Shown here: positions 20,953 to 30,035 of the stretch, piece after piece
Position numbering within the stretch: position 1 is the stretch's first letter
Layout of the letters: each line of letters starts with the position of its first letter
Made by a program: the position numbers and the translations under genes
Notes under the pieces: generated by a model
What the model saw: only the letters and a program-made list of their open reading frames with translations
What the model was told of the DNA's origin: nothing
Databases searched by the model: none
NCBI GenBank assembly: GCA_964395025.1
Contig: CAYMZP010000002.1
Span: 1 to 45,172 of the forward strand
Reading direction: 5' to 3'
From: C7867-001 sp964395025
GTDB taxonomy: Bacteria > Patescibacteriota > Minisyncoccia > Phycocordibacterales > Phycocordibacteraceae
Length of the DNA stretch: 45,172 nucleotides

Positions 20953-20967
20953 CTGTTACCTGTGTAC
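20953..20967 (-). repeat. GTACACAGGTAACAG at the murB stop
   Basis: This 15-mer is an exact inverse copy of 17341-17355. On the minus strand it encodes the last residues V-H-R and the TAA stop of murB. The interval between murB and secA is therefore bracketed by inverted 10-mers in the same way as the four-helix-bundle gene. Confidence 0.75.
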
Positions 20968-21975
20968 TATCTTTTGTACTTCTCGTTCAATTGAAATGTG
21001 TATCGCATCCTGCACTTTCCGTACCACTTCTTCCGCGAGCGCATCTACCTCGTCTGCAGTACCTCCCTCATCAAGGACCAGTACTAATGGTTGTGCATCA
21101 TAGAGCCATGCCTTTCCCATGCGAAAACCACGGAGCGATAAAATCGTATCAAGTACATACGCAAGAGAAATCTTCATGCCATGGGGCGCAGAAAAGCTTG
21201 GGAGCTCTGGGTACTGCGCTTTCAACTTCTCATATACACCCGGTGAAACGACTGGGTTTTTGAAAAATGAACCAGCAGTACCGTGCTCCGAGAGGTCAGG
21301 AAATTTGCGCGCACGTATTTCTCGCACCACATCACCCACCTCTTGCGGAGTACTGAGCGCCTTCCCCTCTTCTTGTGCACGCGCTAAATCTTTGTACGTG
21401 GTCTGTGCCTGTCCATTTTTAGAAAGCAGGAACCCGACACGCAAGATAATGAGGTCATGCTCTTTTTTAAAGCGACTCTCGCGATACCCAAATGCGCATT
21501 CGTTCGCAGTGAAGCGAAACACACTTCCCCGGTCGGCATCCAGTGCATCCACAAACGAAAGAGTATCTTTCAACTCCACGCCATATGCACCAATGTTTTG
21601 TACGGGTGCAGCGCCAACGGTGCCTGGAATACCCGCTAAGTTTTCAATGCCCCAGAGTCCGCGCGACGCCACTTCGCGTACTAACGCATCCCAAGAAACG
21701 CCCGCTCCTGCAGTGACGAGAACAGTACCGTTCTCCTCTTCTTCAAAAGAAATATCAGAGAACCGTACCCGAATGATGAGTCCGTCATATCCTTCATCTT
21801 GCGCTAGCACGTTACTCCCTTCCCCAAGTACATACCATGGTATGTTTTCTTCGCGAGCAAAAAGAAGTGCGGTACGTAACTCTTCTTCGCTCGTGCAGTC
21901 AGCAAGCGCACGAACAGTACCTCCTGCTCGAAGAGTGGTGAGTGTTTTAAGTGATACGTCGCGCTCTATATCCAT
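20956..21975 (-). CDS. murB: UDP-N-acetylenolpyruvoylglucosamine reductase
   Basis: 339 residues. The FAD-binding domain shows LRAGGTVRALADC and the dinucleotide-site GEGSNVLAQDEGYDG (51-65). NLAGIPGTVGAAPVQNIGAYGVE is the family core, CAFGYRESRFK marks a type I enzyme, and GTAGSFFKNP carries the catalytic Ser (236). The C-terminal domain has the conserved acidic residues around DEGGTADEVDAL. It reduces enolpyruvyl-UDP-GlcNAc to UDP-MurNAc with NADPH in peptidoglycan synthesis, in the cytoplasm. It starts 4 nt after the stop of the O-antigen-ligase-like gene, so the two are co-transcribed. Its stop codon lies inside a repeat shared with the secA region. Confidence 0.97.
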   Translation of the reverse strand: MDIERDVSLKTLTTLRAGGTVRALADCTSEEELRTALLFAREENIPWYVLGEGSNVLAQDEGYDGLIIRVRFSDISFEEEENGTVLVTAGAGVSWDALVREVASRGLWGIENLAGIPGTVGAAPVQNIGAYGVELKDTLSFVDALDADRGSVFRFTANECAFGYRESRFKKEHDLIILRVGFLLSKNGQAQTTYKDLARAQEEGKALSTPQEVGDVVREIRARKFPDLSEHGTAGSFFKNPVVSPGVYEKLKAQYPELPSFSAPHGMKISLAYVLDTILSLRGFRMGKAWLYDAQPLVLVLDEGGTADEVDALAEEVVRKVQDAIHISIEREVQKIVHR

Positions 21976-21979
21976 GAGC

Positions 21980-24133
21980 CTATAGATTCAAGCCTGCGCG
22001 CACCTGCGCCACTTGTGCCGTCGCATTAGGGTAGAGTCTCGTGATCAGATCAAGTTCTGCACGTGCCTCGTTTGCACGGCCAGCAAGCGCAAGTGCCTGC
22101 ACTAGCTCAAAACGAGACTGCAAGCTTCCGCCGGCCATACCAACTCCCGCACGCACAAGTGCAATGAGTGACTCAAACTGCTTTGCTTCAAAGTACGCGA
22201 AGCGTAGCGTTGGCCTATCAACCGTTGTGGTGCCAAAGTGCTTTTGCAGAAGTGTGTTCGCTTCCTGATATCGTCCATTGATAATATGTCCAACCGCTAC
22301 CGAAACGGCCACTTCGCCAAATGACTCATCAAGCGCATACGCTTCTGCGAAAGAATCGTACGCTTCAGATCTTTGACCAAGCTTCCAAAGCTCAATACCT
22401 CGCTGAATCATGATTGCCTGCTTTTTGGGTGAAAGCGCGAGAGCGTTCTCCACCTCGGCAAGCGCTTGATGCAAGTTACCCTGCGCCTCATACCCTTGTG
22501 CAAGCATAAGACGAAGACGTGCATCATCTCTTGCGGACGCAATCTGTATCTGCATCTCGCTCACAGCACGTGCAAGAAGTGTGGCACGCACGTCAACGGG
22601 GATTTGCTCTAGACCTGCAACCTGTGAAGCAAAACTCATCAGTTGTTCACGTACTTCCTGAAGCGCAAACGTATTACTTCCAAGCGCTTTCTCAAAAGCG
22701 GTCAAGTTTTCTGCAAGGTCTGGATTTGCCCGAATGCCTTTAATGAGCGCTTGCCCACCCTGGATACTCGGCACGTTGACCACCCACACCACAACAATGG
22801 TGAGTGCAAGGACAACGGCTGCCGCTGTTGGCGCAATACCTTTTCCTGCTTCAGGTAGTCGCTCAAACTGACGAATAGGTTTTTGAGATGCACTATGCGC
22901 AAGTGCAAGCACTCCTGCGAGCATGATGTAGCTCAAGAGATTATCAAACACAAAGAGTGCTTGGAATGCATACGCAGCAATAGCGCCGACGAGTAAGACG
23001 CGTTCTACACGCGGAAGTGAGGAGCGCAACAGTGTCACAGCACCAACCACAAGAAGTGCTACGAACAAAAGAAATGCAGGAATACCGCCTGAGACCATCC
23101 AATCCATGTAGACGCTGTGTGCGCGGTCAAACCATGTCTCCTGCGCAAAGAGTGAAGGCTGGTAGTGCTCGTTGAAGATATAGTTGTACCCTTCGTGACC
23201 CCACCCAAAGAATGGACGCTCGGCAACACCTTGAAGAGCCATGTTCCAGAGCGTGAAGCGTGTGGCGCCTTCTGAAAGTGAAATGGATGCAATGCGATAG
23301 AGCGTTGGGTCGTTCTGCACTATCGCCGTATCTTTAAGCGCCAGGAACCCGCCAATAAACACAACAACGCCCACCAAGACCACGCAAGCAACCTTGCGTG
23401 CCTTTCCTCCGGAAAGCAGTGCATAGAGTGCGAGCGAAAGCACCACCGCACCCATAAAACCGAGAAGTGCACCACGCGTGGCTGTTGCATACAGCACAAT
23501 GAACTGAAGTCCTGCGAGCACAAAAAGGATATAACGTAACCAACCCTTTGAAATGAATGCTTGCCAGAGGGCAACAGCAATCATAAAGAGAAGATAAACT
23601 GCTAGATACGCTGCGTTACCGACGTTTGCGTCTACACGCACCCCGCCTTGGTGTATCTCAAACGTATTCGCACACGCGTTCCCCGCACAAAGGAGCTGCA
23701 TGAGGCCGTGGAATACGACGAGTGCCGAAGCGGCAAGAGCAGTAAGCCACCAGGCACGCCATTTTTTCTCTGCAGTTAAAAAGGCACCGGTAACGAGAAA
23801 AAAGACAAAGGTATGCGCGAGTGTGACGAAACCATCCATGCGCTCGTAGTTGCTCCAGAACGCCTTATGCGGATTCACACCAAAGAGGTCAGCAATAAAC
23901 ATCCACGCAAGGAGTGCACCATATATAAGGAAGGTCCATGACCACTGTGGACGGTACTTTTTATCAAGTACGGCAAGAAGGACCCATGCGCCTGCTGCTA
24001 TACCTACGAGAATACGGAACGCAAACCCTTTACCCGTAATAAACGGAAAAAAGAGACTACTTTCTACATATAAAGGAAGGAACGGAATAAGGAATAAGGC
24101 GCCTAGGGCAATCCAACGTGCAGTGTCTTTCAT
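21980..24133 (-). CDS. O-antigen ligase/polymerase-like membrane protein with TPR tail
   Basis: 717 residues from ATG 24133; a GTG at 24142 would add three. About 12 membrane helices fill residues 1-440. The Wzy_C-type core is recognisable: YATATRGALLGFMG, then RFTLWNMALQGVAERPFFGWGHEGYNYIF, and a large loop with the conserved His in DRAHSVYMDWMVSGGIPA. After about 490 a soluble region carries TPR-like helices (ARLRLMLAQGYEAQGNLHQALAEVENAL, RSEAYDSFAEAYALDESFGE). Family members join glycan chains to lipid or protein acceptors (WaaL, PglL type) or polymerise repeat units (Wzy). Which one applies cannot be told. The neighbouring GT-C-like gene and the Wzx, GtrA and glycosyltransferase genes across the divergent promoter fit surface-glycan assembly. 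Confidence 0.88.
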   Translation of the reverse strand: MKDTARWIALGALFLIPFLPLYVESSLFFPFITGKGFAFRILVGIAAGAWVLLAVLDKKYRPQWSWTFLIYGALLAWMFIADLFGVNPHKAFWSNYERMDGFVTLAHTFVFFLVTGAFLTAEKKWRAWWLTALAASALVVFHGLMQLLCAGNACANTFEIHQGGVRVDANVGNAAYLAVYLLFMIAVALWQAFISKGWLRYILFVLAGLQFIVLYATATRGALLGFMGAVVLSLALYALLSGGKARKVACVVLVGVVVFIGGFLALKDTAIVQNDPTLYRIASISLSEGATRFTLWNMALQGVAERPFFGWGHEGYNYIFNEHYQPSLFAQETWFDRAHSVYMDWMVSGGIPAFLLFVALLVVGAVTLLRSSLPRVERVLLVGAIAAYAFQALFVFDNLLSYIMLAGVLALAHSASQKPIRQFERLPEAGKGIAPTAAAVVLALTIVVVWVVNVPSIQGGQALIKGIRANPDLAENLTAFEKALGSNTFALQEVREQLMSFASQVAGLEQIPVDVRATLLARAVSEMQIQIASARDDARLRLMLAQGYEAQGNLHQALAEVENALALSPKKQAIMIQRGIELWKLGQRSEAYDSFAEAYALDESFGEVAVSVAVGHIINGRYQEANTLLQKHFGTTTVDRPTLRFAYFEAKQFESLIALVRAGVGMAGGSLQSRFELVQALALAGRANEARAELDLITRLYPNATAQVAQVRAGLNL

Positions 24134-24177
24134 GGCGTACACTCTAGCATCTCTTAGACCCTCTGGTCTTGTGTCCC

Positions 24178-25791
24178 CTAGGAGGGCTCGTTGCAGGTTT
24201 TCCCGTCGTAGACGTATAGATTCTTACCCAGACTGGTGAGTGTGTAGAACGAAGGCATGAGCATGCGCCCAAGATTTATGTCCATGTCAAACGCTTCCCC
24301 ACTTCCGTTCGTAAACGAGGCAATAAGTTCGCACGTCTCTCGCTCTTCTTCCAGAATTACTAAATCTGCAGAAGGAAGTGTAGAAAGTAGCGCGGGATCA
24401 GTTTCTTTCGTTACGACGACTGGCATAAATGGAATATCGTTTTCAAGTGCCTGCACATGTACACAGGTAGAACCACATGACGACGTAGCAAAGAGTGCAT
24501 ACGACACATTGTTCATAGGAAGTGTGAGTTCAAACACACGTTCGTCAATACGAATATCCGCAGTCGCATACGTTTTTTCAACAAAGTCATAGGCCTTGTT
24601 GTACGTTGTGGCGGTGGAGAGAAGCACCACGGTATAGCAGTACACTGCACTCGCGATGACGAAAAAGATTAGACGAATCAAGCGTGCCGGCTTTTTGCAT
24701 GACGCAAGAAGAAACATCAGAAAGAAACCGAGTGGAGCAATATGGCGCACATTGAGCGCAAGGCCATGGTCAGTGCGAAACACTACGGACACAGCAACGA
24801 GATACAACACACTGTAAAACGCCGCGAGCGTAAAGAGTGTTTTGTCGCGAATACCTCCCCACACAACGAAAAGAAGTAGAAGAAGTAGAAGTGGAAATGC
24901 TTCAACTGCCTGACGTGCGTTTACCAAAAATGCTTGAGACAGCGTGAGTGAAGCGTGTGCACCCGCTTGCGCACCACCATCAAAAAACTGGAGAACAAAG
25001 CCAGACGCCTGTTCAACAATATTTCCTGCATTAAGGAGAAAGAACCCTAAGAAAACAAGTGCCCCGGCGACACTCATACCTATGAGGCGTTTCCAGACAG
25101 ACGGTGTACGCCAAAATACAAAAAGAAGAATTGGAATGTTTACGAGAAAGAGACCAGCGAAGAGAAAGTTTGCTGATGCAAGAAATGCACTCAGGATGGA
25201 GGTAAAAGAAAACCAACCTAGGCGACCTTTCGCTCGCTCTTCCGTCACTGCACGATACAGGTATATAAAAGAGATAACGATAAGAAAGAGGGAGAGCATC
25301 CACATCTTCCCTGAGCGTACGAGGAGTGTAATCAAAACACTGCCAAATGAGAGCATGAGGAGTACCAGTCGCCATTCCATACATGGCACTCGGGTTTTAA
25401 GAAAGCGGTACACCACCAGCAGAAGTGCGACTGACGTAAGTGCAGAAACTATACGGGGCACCAGTAAGCTTAAGAATGGATTGAGTATGAGAGCGGTCTT
25501 AAGAGTCTCGGCGTCGAAACCAAATGCAACGTACCCGGCAATGAGTGCAACAATCATTGCGACGTAGTTCTGGTAGAACGAGAGCGTACCGTACGCAACT
25601 CCATATCCTGGAAGCAACGAGTGTGCTTCAATCGCACGCAGTACTCCCCCGCCGAATGCCCACACATCGGTAACGGTATTCACCATTGGAAATGCGTACC
25701 AGACGCCAAGGAAGAAGCTGGCACCGAACAGTGCCACCACGTAGTCTTCCGCAGTTCTGTTCTTGAAAAAGTGAGTTATGGCCCTTCTCAT
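24178..25791 (-). CDS. GT-C-like multi-pass membrane protein (putative glycosyltransferase)
   Basis: 537 residues from ATG 25791 (MRRAITHFF), about 11 membrane helices, then a periplasm-side or exterior C-terminal region of about 150 residues. The first loop after helix 1 holds NTVTDVWAFGGGVLRAIEAHSLLPG, an acidic loop in the position of the catalytic Asp of GT-C enzymes. No closer family is recognised. GT-C proteins use lipid-linked sugars to modify glycans or proteins. It is the first gene of a minus-strand unit leading into the O-antigen-ligase-like gene. The longer reading frame to 25869 is rejected because its first 26 codons read back through the palindromic promoter. The -10 box is 8 nt before the ATG, so the message should be almost leaderless. 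Confidence 0.75.
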   Translation of the reverse strand: MRRAITHFFKNRTAEDYVVALFGASFFLGVWYAFPMVNTVTDVWAFGGGVLRAIEAHSLLPGYGVAYGTLSFYQNYVAMIVALIAGYVAFGFDAETLKTALILNPFLSLLVPRIVSALTSVALLLVVYRFLKTRVPCMEWRLVLLMLSFGSVLITLLVRSGKMWMLSLFLIVISFIYLYRAVTEERAKGRLGWFSFTSILSAFLASANFLFAGLFLVNIPILLFVFWRTPSVWKRLIGMSVAGALVFLGFFLLNAGNIVEQASGFVLQFFDGGAQAGAHASLTLSQAFLVNARQAVEAFPLLLLLLLFVVWGGIRDKTLFTLAAFYSVLYLVAVSVVFRTDHGLALNVRHIAPLGFFLMFLLASCKKPARLIRLIFFVIASAVYCYTVVLLSTATTYNKAYDFVEKTYATADIRIDERVFELTLPMNNVSYALFATSSCGSTCVHVQALENDIPFMPVVVTKETDPALLSTLPSADLVILEEERETCELIASFTNGSGEAFDMDINLGRMLMPSFYTLTSLGKNLYVYDGKTCNEPS

Positions 25792-25799
25792 ACGCCAAA

Positions 25800-25840
25800 A
25801 GTATACCCCCACACCAATCTGATTGGTGTGGGGGTATACT
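25800..25840. promoter_or_regulatory. 41-bp palindrome forming a divergent promoter
   Basis: Two perfect 20-bp arms (25800-25819 and 25821-25840) flank a single central base. Each outer end is TATACT read outward. On the plus strand TATACT (25835-25840) is 6 nt from the gtrA ATG; on the minus strand TATACT (25805-25800) is 8 nt from the ATG of the GT-C-like gene. The -35 positions would fall inside the opposite arm and are poor (CACCAA at 17-nt spacing), so an activator or alternative recognition is possible. The core 25805-25835 starts and ends with ACCCCCACACC / GGTGTGGGGGT, the same 11 bp that end the GIY-YIG cassette at 43031-43343. Confidence 0.75.
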
Positions 25841-25846
25841 GCTCCT

Positions 25847-26305
25847 ATGCGTTTCCTCGTAGGGTACATGACCGCGCTTCATAGGCGGATGGAATCTCTT
25901 TGTGGTCCACGGATATACCGTCTTATTCGCTACCTTATTTCAGGTGGTACGGCAGCGGCAAGCAATCTCCTGTTTCTTTTTATCCTTGTACAGTTTTTCG
26001 GAATGCACTACCTTTCGGCTTCGGTGCTTGCATTCATTATGTCGGTTGCTGTTTCTTTCACCATGCAGAAGTTCTGGACCTTCCAAGATACACAAATGCA
26101 GGGAACCCATATGCAGTTTGGTCGCTACATCGTAGTAATGCTCTTTAATCTCTTCTTGAACACGCTCCTTATGTATATCTTCGTAGAAAAGTTCAGTCTC
26201 TGGTATTTGCTCGCGCAGTTCATTACAACGGCTCTCGTCGCCATTGTGGGTTACTTTGGATATAAGTATTTTGTATTTCGCCGAGAACCGAGCACACGCT
26301 CATGA
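25847..26305 (+). CDS. GtrA-family membrane protein
   Basis: 152 residues from ATG 25847 (MRFLVGYM). Four membrane helices and the family pattern are visible: IRYLISGGTAAASNLLFLFIL, SFTMQKFWTFQ, a charged loop, FGRYIVVMLFNLFLNTLLMY, and VGYFGYKYFVFR at the end. GtrA-type proteins (PF04138) are thought to help flip or hand over polyprenyl-phosphate-linked sugars for glycan modification. It overlaps the next gene by ATGA (26302-26305), so translation is coupled to the GT-C glycosyltransferase, its usual kind of partner. A GTG at 25823 lies inside the promoter palindrome and is rejected. The message should be leaderless. Confidence 0.9.
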   Translation: MRFLVGYMTALHRRMESLCGPRIYRLIRYLISGGTAAASNLLFLFILVQFFGMHYLSASVLAFIMSVAVSFTMQKFWTFQDTQMQGTHMQFGRYIVVMLFNLFLNTLLMYIFVEKFSLWYLLAQFITTALVAIVGYFGYKYFVFRREPSTRS

Positions 26306-27585
26306 ACTTCATTCGCACATACAAAATAGAAATTGCGATTGCTTCACTTGCGTTCGTCGTGCACCTCGTTTGTTTTTTCTTTGTCACACAGACAAGCGGT
26401 GACATTCTTTCTGCAGTACGCGCGGATGACGGCTTCTTTGAGCTCTCGGAAAACGTACGTGCGGGAAATGGTTTTTCTTGGAGTGCAGAAGCGCCCTATG
26501 CACCAAACGCCATGCGTACACCCGGCTACCCATACGTACTCGCACTTTTAATAGGTATGTTTGGTGTCGCTGGCACCGCGTTCATTCAGCTGGTCGCCTC
26601 CTCTCTACTTCCTCTACTTGGCATGAGAATTGCGAAGTACATCACGCCGTCTCGTCGTATCGGAGTGGCAACAGGGGTCGTACTGGCGCTTGACCCCACT
26701 CTCGCTCTTCTCTCTTTTCAGTTTTATACAGAAACGCTATTCCTCCTTCTCTTTTTCTTCTGGCTCATTCTTTCACTCCGATACTTACAAAAGCAGAACT
26801 TGAAGATACTGCTCCTTGGTGCAGGAGTGCTCGGATGCGCAATACTTGTTCGCGCGAGCATACAGTACCTTCCACTTCTCTTTGTGCTCTGTATGTTTTG
26901 GACGTTTAGTAAAAGTTCTCTACGTCGTACTCTCGTACACGCAGGTCTCTACGTGGGCATCGTGGCAGTTATCCTCACACCATGGATGATTCGTAATGTG
27001 GAGGAATTTGGTGCATTTGGCTTATCTTCCCAATCGTCATTTGTGCTCTATACGAATTTAGCGCCTGCGGTACTTTCGGTAGCAACCGGTAGTCCTTTTG
27101 AGGAGATACGTGACGCATTCTTAACTCCGGAAGAGTTCAGTGGTGACGCAATTACCCTTCTAAACAGTACTGAATACTCCGAGCGGGCACTTGAAGTGGT
27201 CAGAGCACATCCGATAGCTACACTCTTTGTGGCAGGAAAATCTCTCTTTACCTTCTTCACTAACGATGGTTTTTACACGCTTCTAGTACGTGTCGGGCTT
27301 TCTCCAAGTGACTTCTTACCACTTCTTGTTGTGGCACGCCTTGTCTGGATTTCTATAACCCTTTTGGCTCTCGTGGGTGCACTCCTCTATGTACTTAAGG
27401 AGCGTATCGCTCCGCACGCAGTGTTTCTGGTTCTCTTAGTCGCATACTTCGCGCTTACAAGCACCATTGCAGCGTTTGGCACCAACCCTCGCTACCGGCT
27501 TCCTGTTGACCCTATTATCCTTGCATGTGCGGGGATTGGTGGCCTGTACCTACTCAGGAACATACGACATGTCCAACATACGTAA
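26302..27585 (+). CDS. PMT/ArnT-like GT-C glycosyltransferase
   Basis: 427 residues with about ten membrane helices. The first external loop carries the GT-C signature RADDGFFELSENVRAGNGFS and PNAMRTPGYPYVLALL, whose Asp pair is the expected catalytic and metal site in PMT_2-type enzymes. These transfer a sugar from a polyprenyl-phosphate carrier to a glycan or protein on the outer face. It begins in the ATGA overlap with gtrA, and its own end overlaps the start of galE by 17 nt. The acceptor cannot be told from sequence. Confidence 0.88.
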   Translation: MNFIRTYKIEIAIASLAFVVHLVCFFFVTQTSGDILSAVRADDGFFELSENVRAGNGFSWSAEAPYAPNAMRTPGYPYVLALLIGMFGVAGTAFIQLVASSLLPLLGMRIAKYITPSRRIGVATGVVLALDPTLALLSFQFYTETLFLLLFFFWLILSLRYLQKQNLKILLLGAGVLGCAILVRASIQYLPLLFVLCMFWTFSKSSLRRTLVHAGLYVGIVAVILTPWMIRNVEEFGAFGLSSQSSFVLYTNLAPAVLSVATGSPFEEIRDAFLTPEEFSGDAITLLNSTEYSERALEVVRAHPIATLFVAGKSLFTFFTNDGFYTLLVRVGLSPSDFLPLLVVARLVWISITLLALVGALLYVLKERIAPHAVFLVLLVAYFALTSTIAAFGTNPRYRLPVDPIILACAGIGGLYLLRNIRHVQHT

Positions 27586-28654
27586 TGAACTTTTCTCAAT
27601 TACGAATACTATGCAACAAAAAAACAAAAGCATACTCATAACTGGCGGTCTCGGATACGTCGGTTCGCACACGACCACGTTACTACTCAATGCCGGGTAT
27701 GATGTCGTCATAGTTGATAACTGCTCCAACTCGTTTCCTGACGTTATTGAGCGGATCCGAAAGATATCTCACGGTAACGTAACGTGGGTCGATGCAGATG
27801 TCTCAAACATGGCTGAGATGGAATTGGTTTTTGCTCGTCATCAGTTCGTAGGAATCATCCACTTTGCTGCATATGTCTCGGTGCCTGAGTCGGTCGCGTC
27901 ACCGTACAAATACTATACGAACAACATCAACACGCTTGCGACTATATTACACTTCGCGATGCAGAGTGGGAAAAATATACCTTTAGTATTTTCTTCTTCT
28001 GCTGCCGTGTATGGAGATGCTTCAACAACTCCACTGCAGGAAGAGGAACCTTTTGCACCACCTGCATCACCCTACGCCGCAACAAAGCAGGTGGGAGAGC
28101 TGATGATTCAGCATTTTGTCTCCGCGTACGGAGGGAACGCTATTGCGTTGCGTTATTTCAATCCTGTTGGTGGTCATCCAAGCGGTCTCCTTGGCGAACA
28201 GTATCGTATGCCAGTGTTCCACCTTGTCCCGGCTTTGTGCGAGGTAGCAGCAGGGCTGCGCAAAAATATTGTTGTTTTCGGTAATGACTATCCGACTCCT
28301 GATGGTACCTGCATACGAGACTATATCCATGTTATGGATGTAGCACAGGCACACGTAGCGGCGTTGACGCGCCTCACGAGCCACCACACAAGCAACTTTG
28401 ACACGTTCAATATTGGTTCCGGGTCAGGCTACTCAGTAAAGACTATGGTAGAAGAGTTTCAGAAAGTAAACGGGGTCACTGTGCCATTTACATATGCAGA
28501 CCGTCGCATAGGCGATCCTGCATGTTTGGTCGCAAATACAGAAAAGGCACAAGACATCCTAAAATGGAAACCTCGCTATACATTGGCAGATATGCATCGG
28601 ACTGCATGGCAGTGGCAAAAAGACGGTTTGGATTCTTTATTCGAATCAGAGTGA
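27569..28654 (+). CDS. galE: UDP-glucose 4-epimerase
   Basis: 361 residues from ATG 27569, chosen because AGGAA stands 9 nt before it; a further ATG at 27611 (MQQKNKS) gives the usual short N-terminus, and the long frame from 27467 reads inside the previous gene. The extended-SDR features are TGGLGYVGSH for NAD binding, HFAAYVSVPES, FSSSAAVYGD with the catalytic Ser and YAATK as the YxxxK pair; DYIHVMDVAQAH and the C-terminal ADRRIGDPA are typical of GalE. It interconverts UDP-Glc and UDP-Gal, giving Gal or GalNAc units for the glycan. It is coupled to the GT-C gene by overlap. Confidence 0.93.
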   Translation: MSNIRNELFSITNTMQQKNKSILITGGLGYVGSHTTTLLLNAGYDVVIVDNCSNSFPDVIERIRKISHGNVTWVDADVSNMAEMELVFARHQFVGIIHFAAYVSVPESVASPYKYYTNNINTLATILHFAMQSGKNIPLVFSSSAAVYGDASTTPLQEEEPFAPPASPYAATKQVGELMIQHFVSAYGGNAIALRYFNPVGGHPSGLLGEQYRMPVFHLVPALCEVAAGLRKNIVVFGNDYPTPDGTCIRDYIHVMDVAQAHVAALTRLTSHHTSNFDTFNIGSGSGYSVKTMVEEFQKVNGVTVPFTYADRRIGDPACLVANTEKAQDILKWKPRYTLADMHRTAWQWQKDGLDSLFESE

Positions 28655-28733
28655 GTAGACACGCTACTACTTAGAAAAAGGTCATCGTACAGTCAACCTA
28701 GCGCTGAATAATAGGAAGCGATACTATAATGCC

Positions 28734-30035
28734 ATGAGCACAGCGCCCTTAGGCTGGCTCCATCAATTACTGCGGTGGAGCGAAAAATACACAAAGACCG
28801 ACATGGTATACCTCGCTCATGGCGGGTTTTGGCTTACGCTCGGACAAGTTGTTTCCTCTCTTTCGACTCTTGCGCTTGCTGTAGCATTTGCGAACCTCGC
28901 CCCTCCCGAGACCTACGGCACCTATAAATATCTTCTCTCTATTGCCGGAGTATTCGCCATATTCACACTCCCAGGAATGAACACTGCGCTTGCACGTGCA
29001 GTGGCCCAAGGACACGAGGGACTTATCCATTCCGTTACGCGCTCGCGCGTAATGCACTCTTTTCTCGGAAGCATCGTGGCACTTGTGGGCAGTGCGTATT
29101 ACTTTTTAAACGGGAACTTGGAACTCTCGCTCGCCCTTCTCATTATCGCTGCCACGCTTCCTCTGTTTGATACCGCGACCGGTTACCTCTCCTACCTGCT
29201 CGGCAAACGTCGTTTTGACTTGCAAACAACTTATCACGTACTCGCACAGATGGTCAGTACTGCGGTGCTCATTGGCACTATTTTCTTCACACACAATGTC
29301 GTCGCCATTCTTCTCGCATACTTCGTACCACTCATCATAATCCGAGGGTTTTTGTATCTTCGCACTGCGCGCACTGCCACAAAAGAGGGAGCGGGGGTGA
29401 ACGTGAGAGACACGCTGACCTACGGCAAGCATCTCACGGCGATGCAGATTTTGGGGGTGATATCAGGAAATATCGACAAAATATTACTCTGGAAATTCCT
29501 CGGTCCTGTACAGCTCGCCGTGTATGCGTTCGCTATTGCCATCCCTGAACAAATCTATGGACCACTGAAGGGTATGAGCAATATCATGCTGCCAAAGTAT
29601 GCTACGCATGCTTCTGTAGATACGTGTCGTCCTCCACAAAATTTTTGGTATAAGTTTTTACTCTACACCTCATTACTTGCTCTTATATCGCTTGTCTACA
29701 TTGCTATAGCACCCTTTATCTTCAGAACACTATTCCCAACGTACATGGAAAGTGTATTTTTTTCCCAGATCTTGGCACTCTCCCTTCTGACCGGGGCGCA
29801 AACAATGCCCGCCACCCTGTTGACCGCCCAAAAACGTGCCAAAACACAGTACGTGCTGACCATCATTCGATCAGTGACACAGTTGGTAATGTTTATCATA
29901 CTCATACCTATATTCGGGATTATGGGCGCAATTCTTGCTACAATCGTCACAAATGTGGTTGGCATGATTAGTACAATTATTGTGATAGTGACGAAGCAAC
30001 ACTATCAGTGTACGGAACATACCCATGAAGATTAA
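28734..30035 (+). CDS. Wzx-type flippase (polysaccharide biosynthesis protein, MOP superfamily)
   Basis: 433 residues with 12 or so membrane helices spread along the chain. The start (YLAHGGFWLTLGQVVSSLSTLALAVAFANLAPPETYGTYKYLLSIAGV) is typical of Wzx/RfbX-type flippases, as are the middle SGNIDKILLWKFLGPVQLAVYAFA and the late TAQKRAKTQYVLTIIRSVTQL. It should move lipid-linked oligosaccharide across the membrane. It lies 79 nt after galE, then overlaps the cupin gene by 11 nt. A TATAAT is present at 28725-28730, but only 3 nt from the ATG and without a -35; TACTAT three bases further up would fit the leaderless spacing seen elsewhere. The promoter is therefore uncertain. Confidence 0.9.
   Translation: MSTAPLGWLHQLLRWSEKYTKTDMVYLAHGGFWLTLGQVVSSLSTLALAVAFANLAPPETYGTYKYLLSIAGVFAIFTLPGMNTALARAVAQGHEGLIHSVTRSRVMHSFLGSIVALVGSAYYFLNGNLELSLALLIIAATLPLFDTATGYLSYLLGKRRFDLQTTYHVLAQMVSTAVLIGTIFFTHNVVAILLAYFVPLIIIRGFLYLRTARTATKEGAGVNVRDTLTYGKHLTAMQILGVISGNIDKILLWKFLGPVQLAVYAFAIAIPEQIYGPLKGMSNIMLPKYATHASVDTCRPPQNFWYKFLLYTSLLALISLVYIAIAPFIFRTLFPTYMESVFFSQILALSLLTGAQTMPATLLTAQKRAKTQYVLTIIRSVTQLVMFIILIPIFGIMGAILATIVTNVVGMISTIIVIVTKQHYQCTEHTHED

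Noticed and set aside
25792..25869. N-terminal extension MYPTRKRIG... of the GT-C-like protein
   Set aside because: It is translated from the palindromic promoter and from the antisense of gtrA; the ATG at 25791 follows the -10 box at the usual distance.
27467..27568. N-terminal extension of GalE
   Set aside because: It lies entirely within the preceding glycosyltransferase gene and has no counterpart in GalE; starts at 27569 or 27611 fit better.
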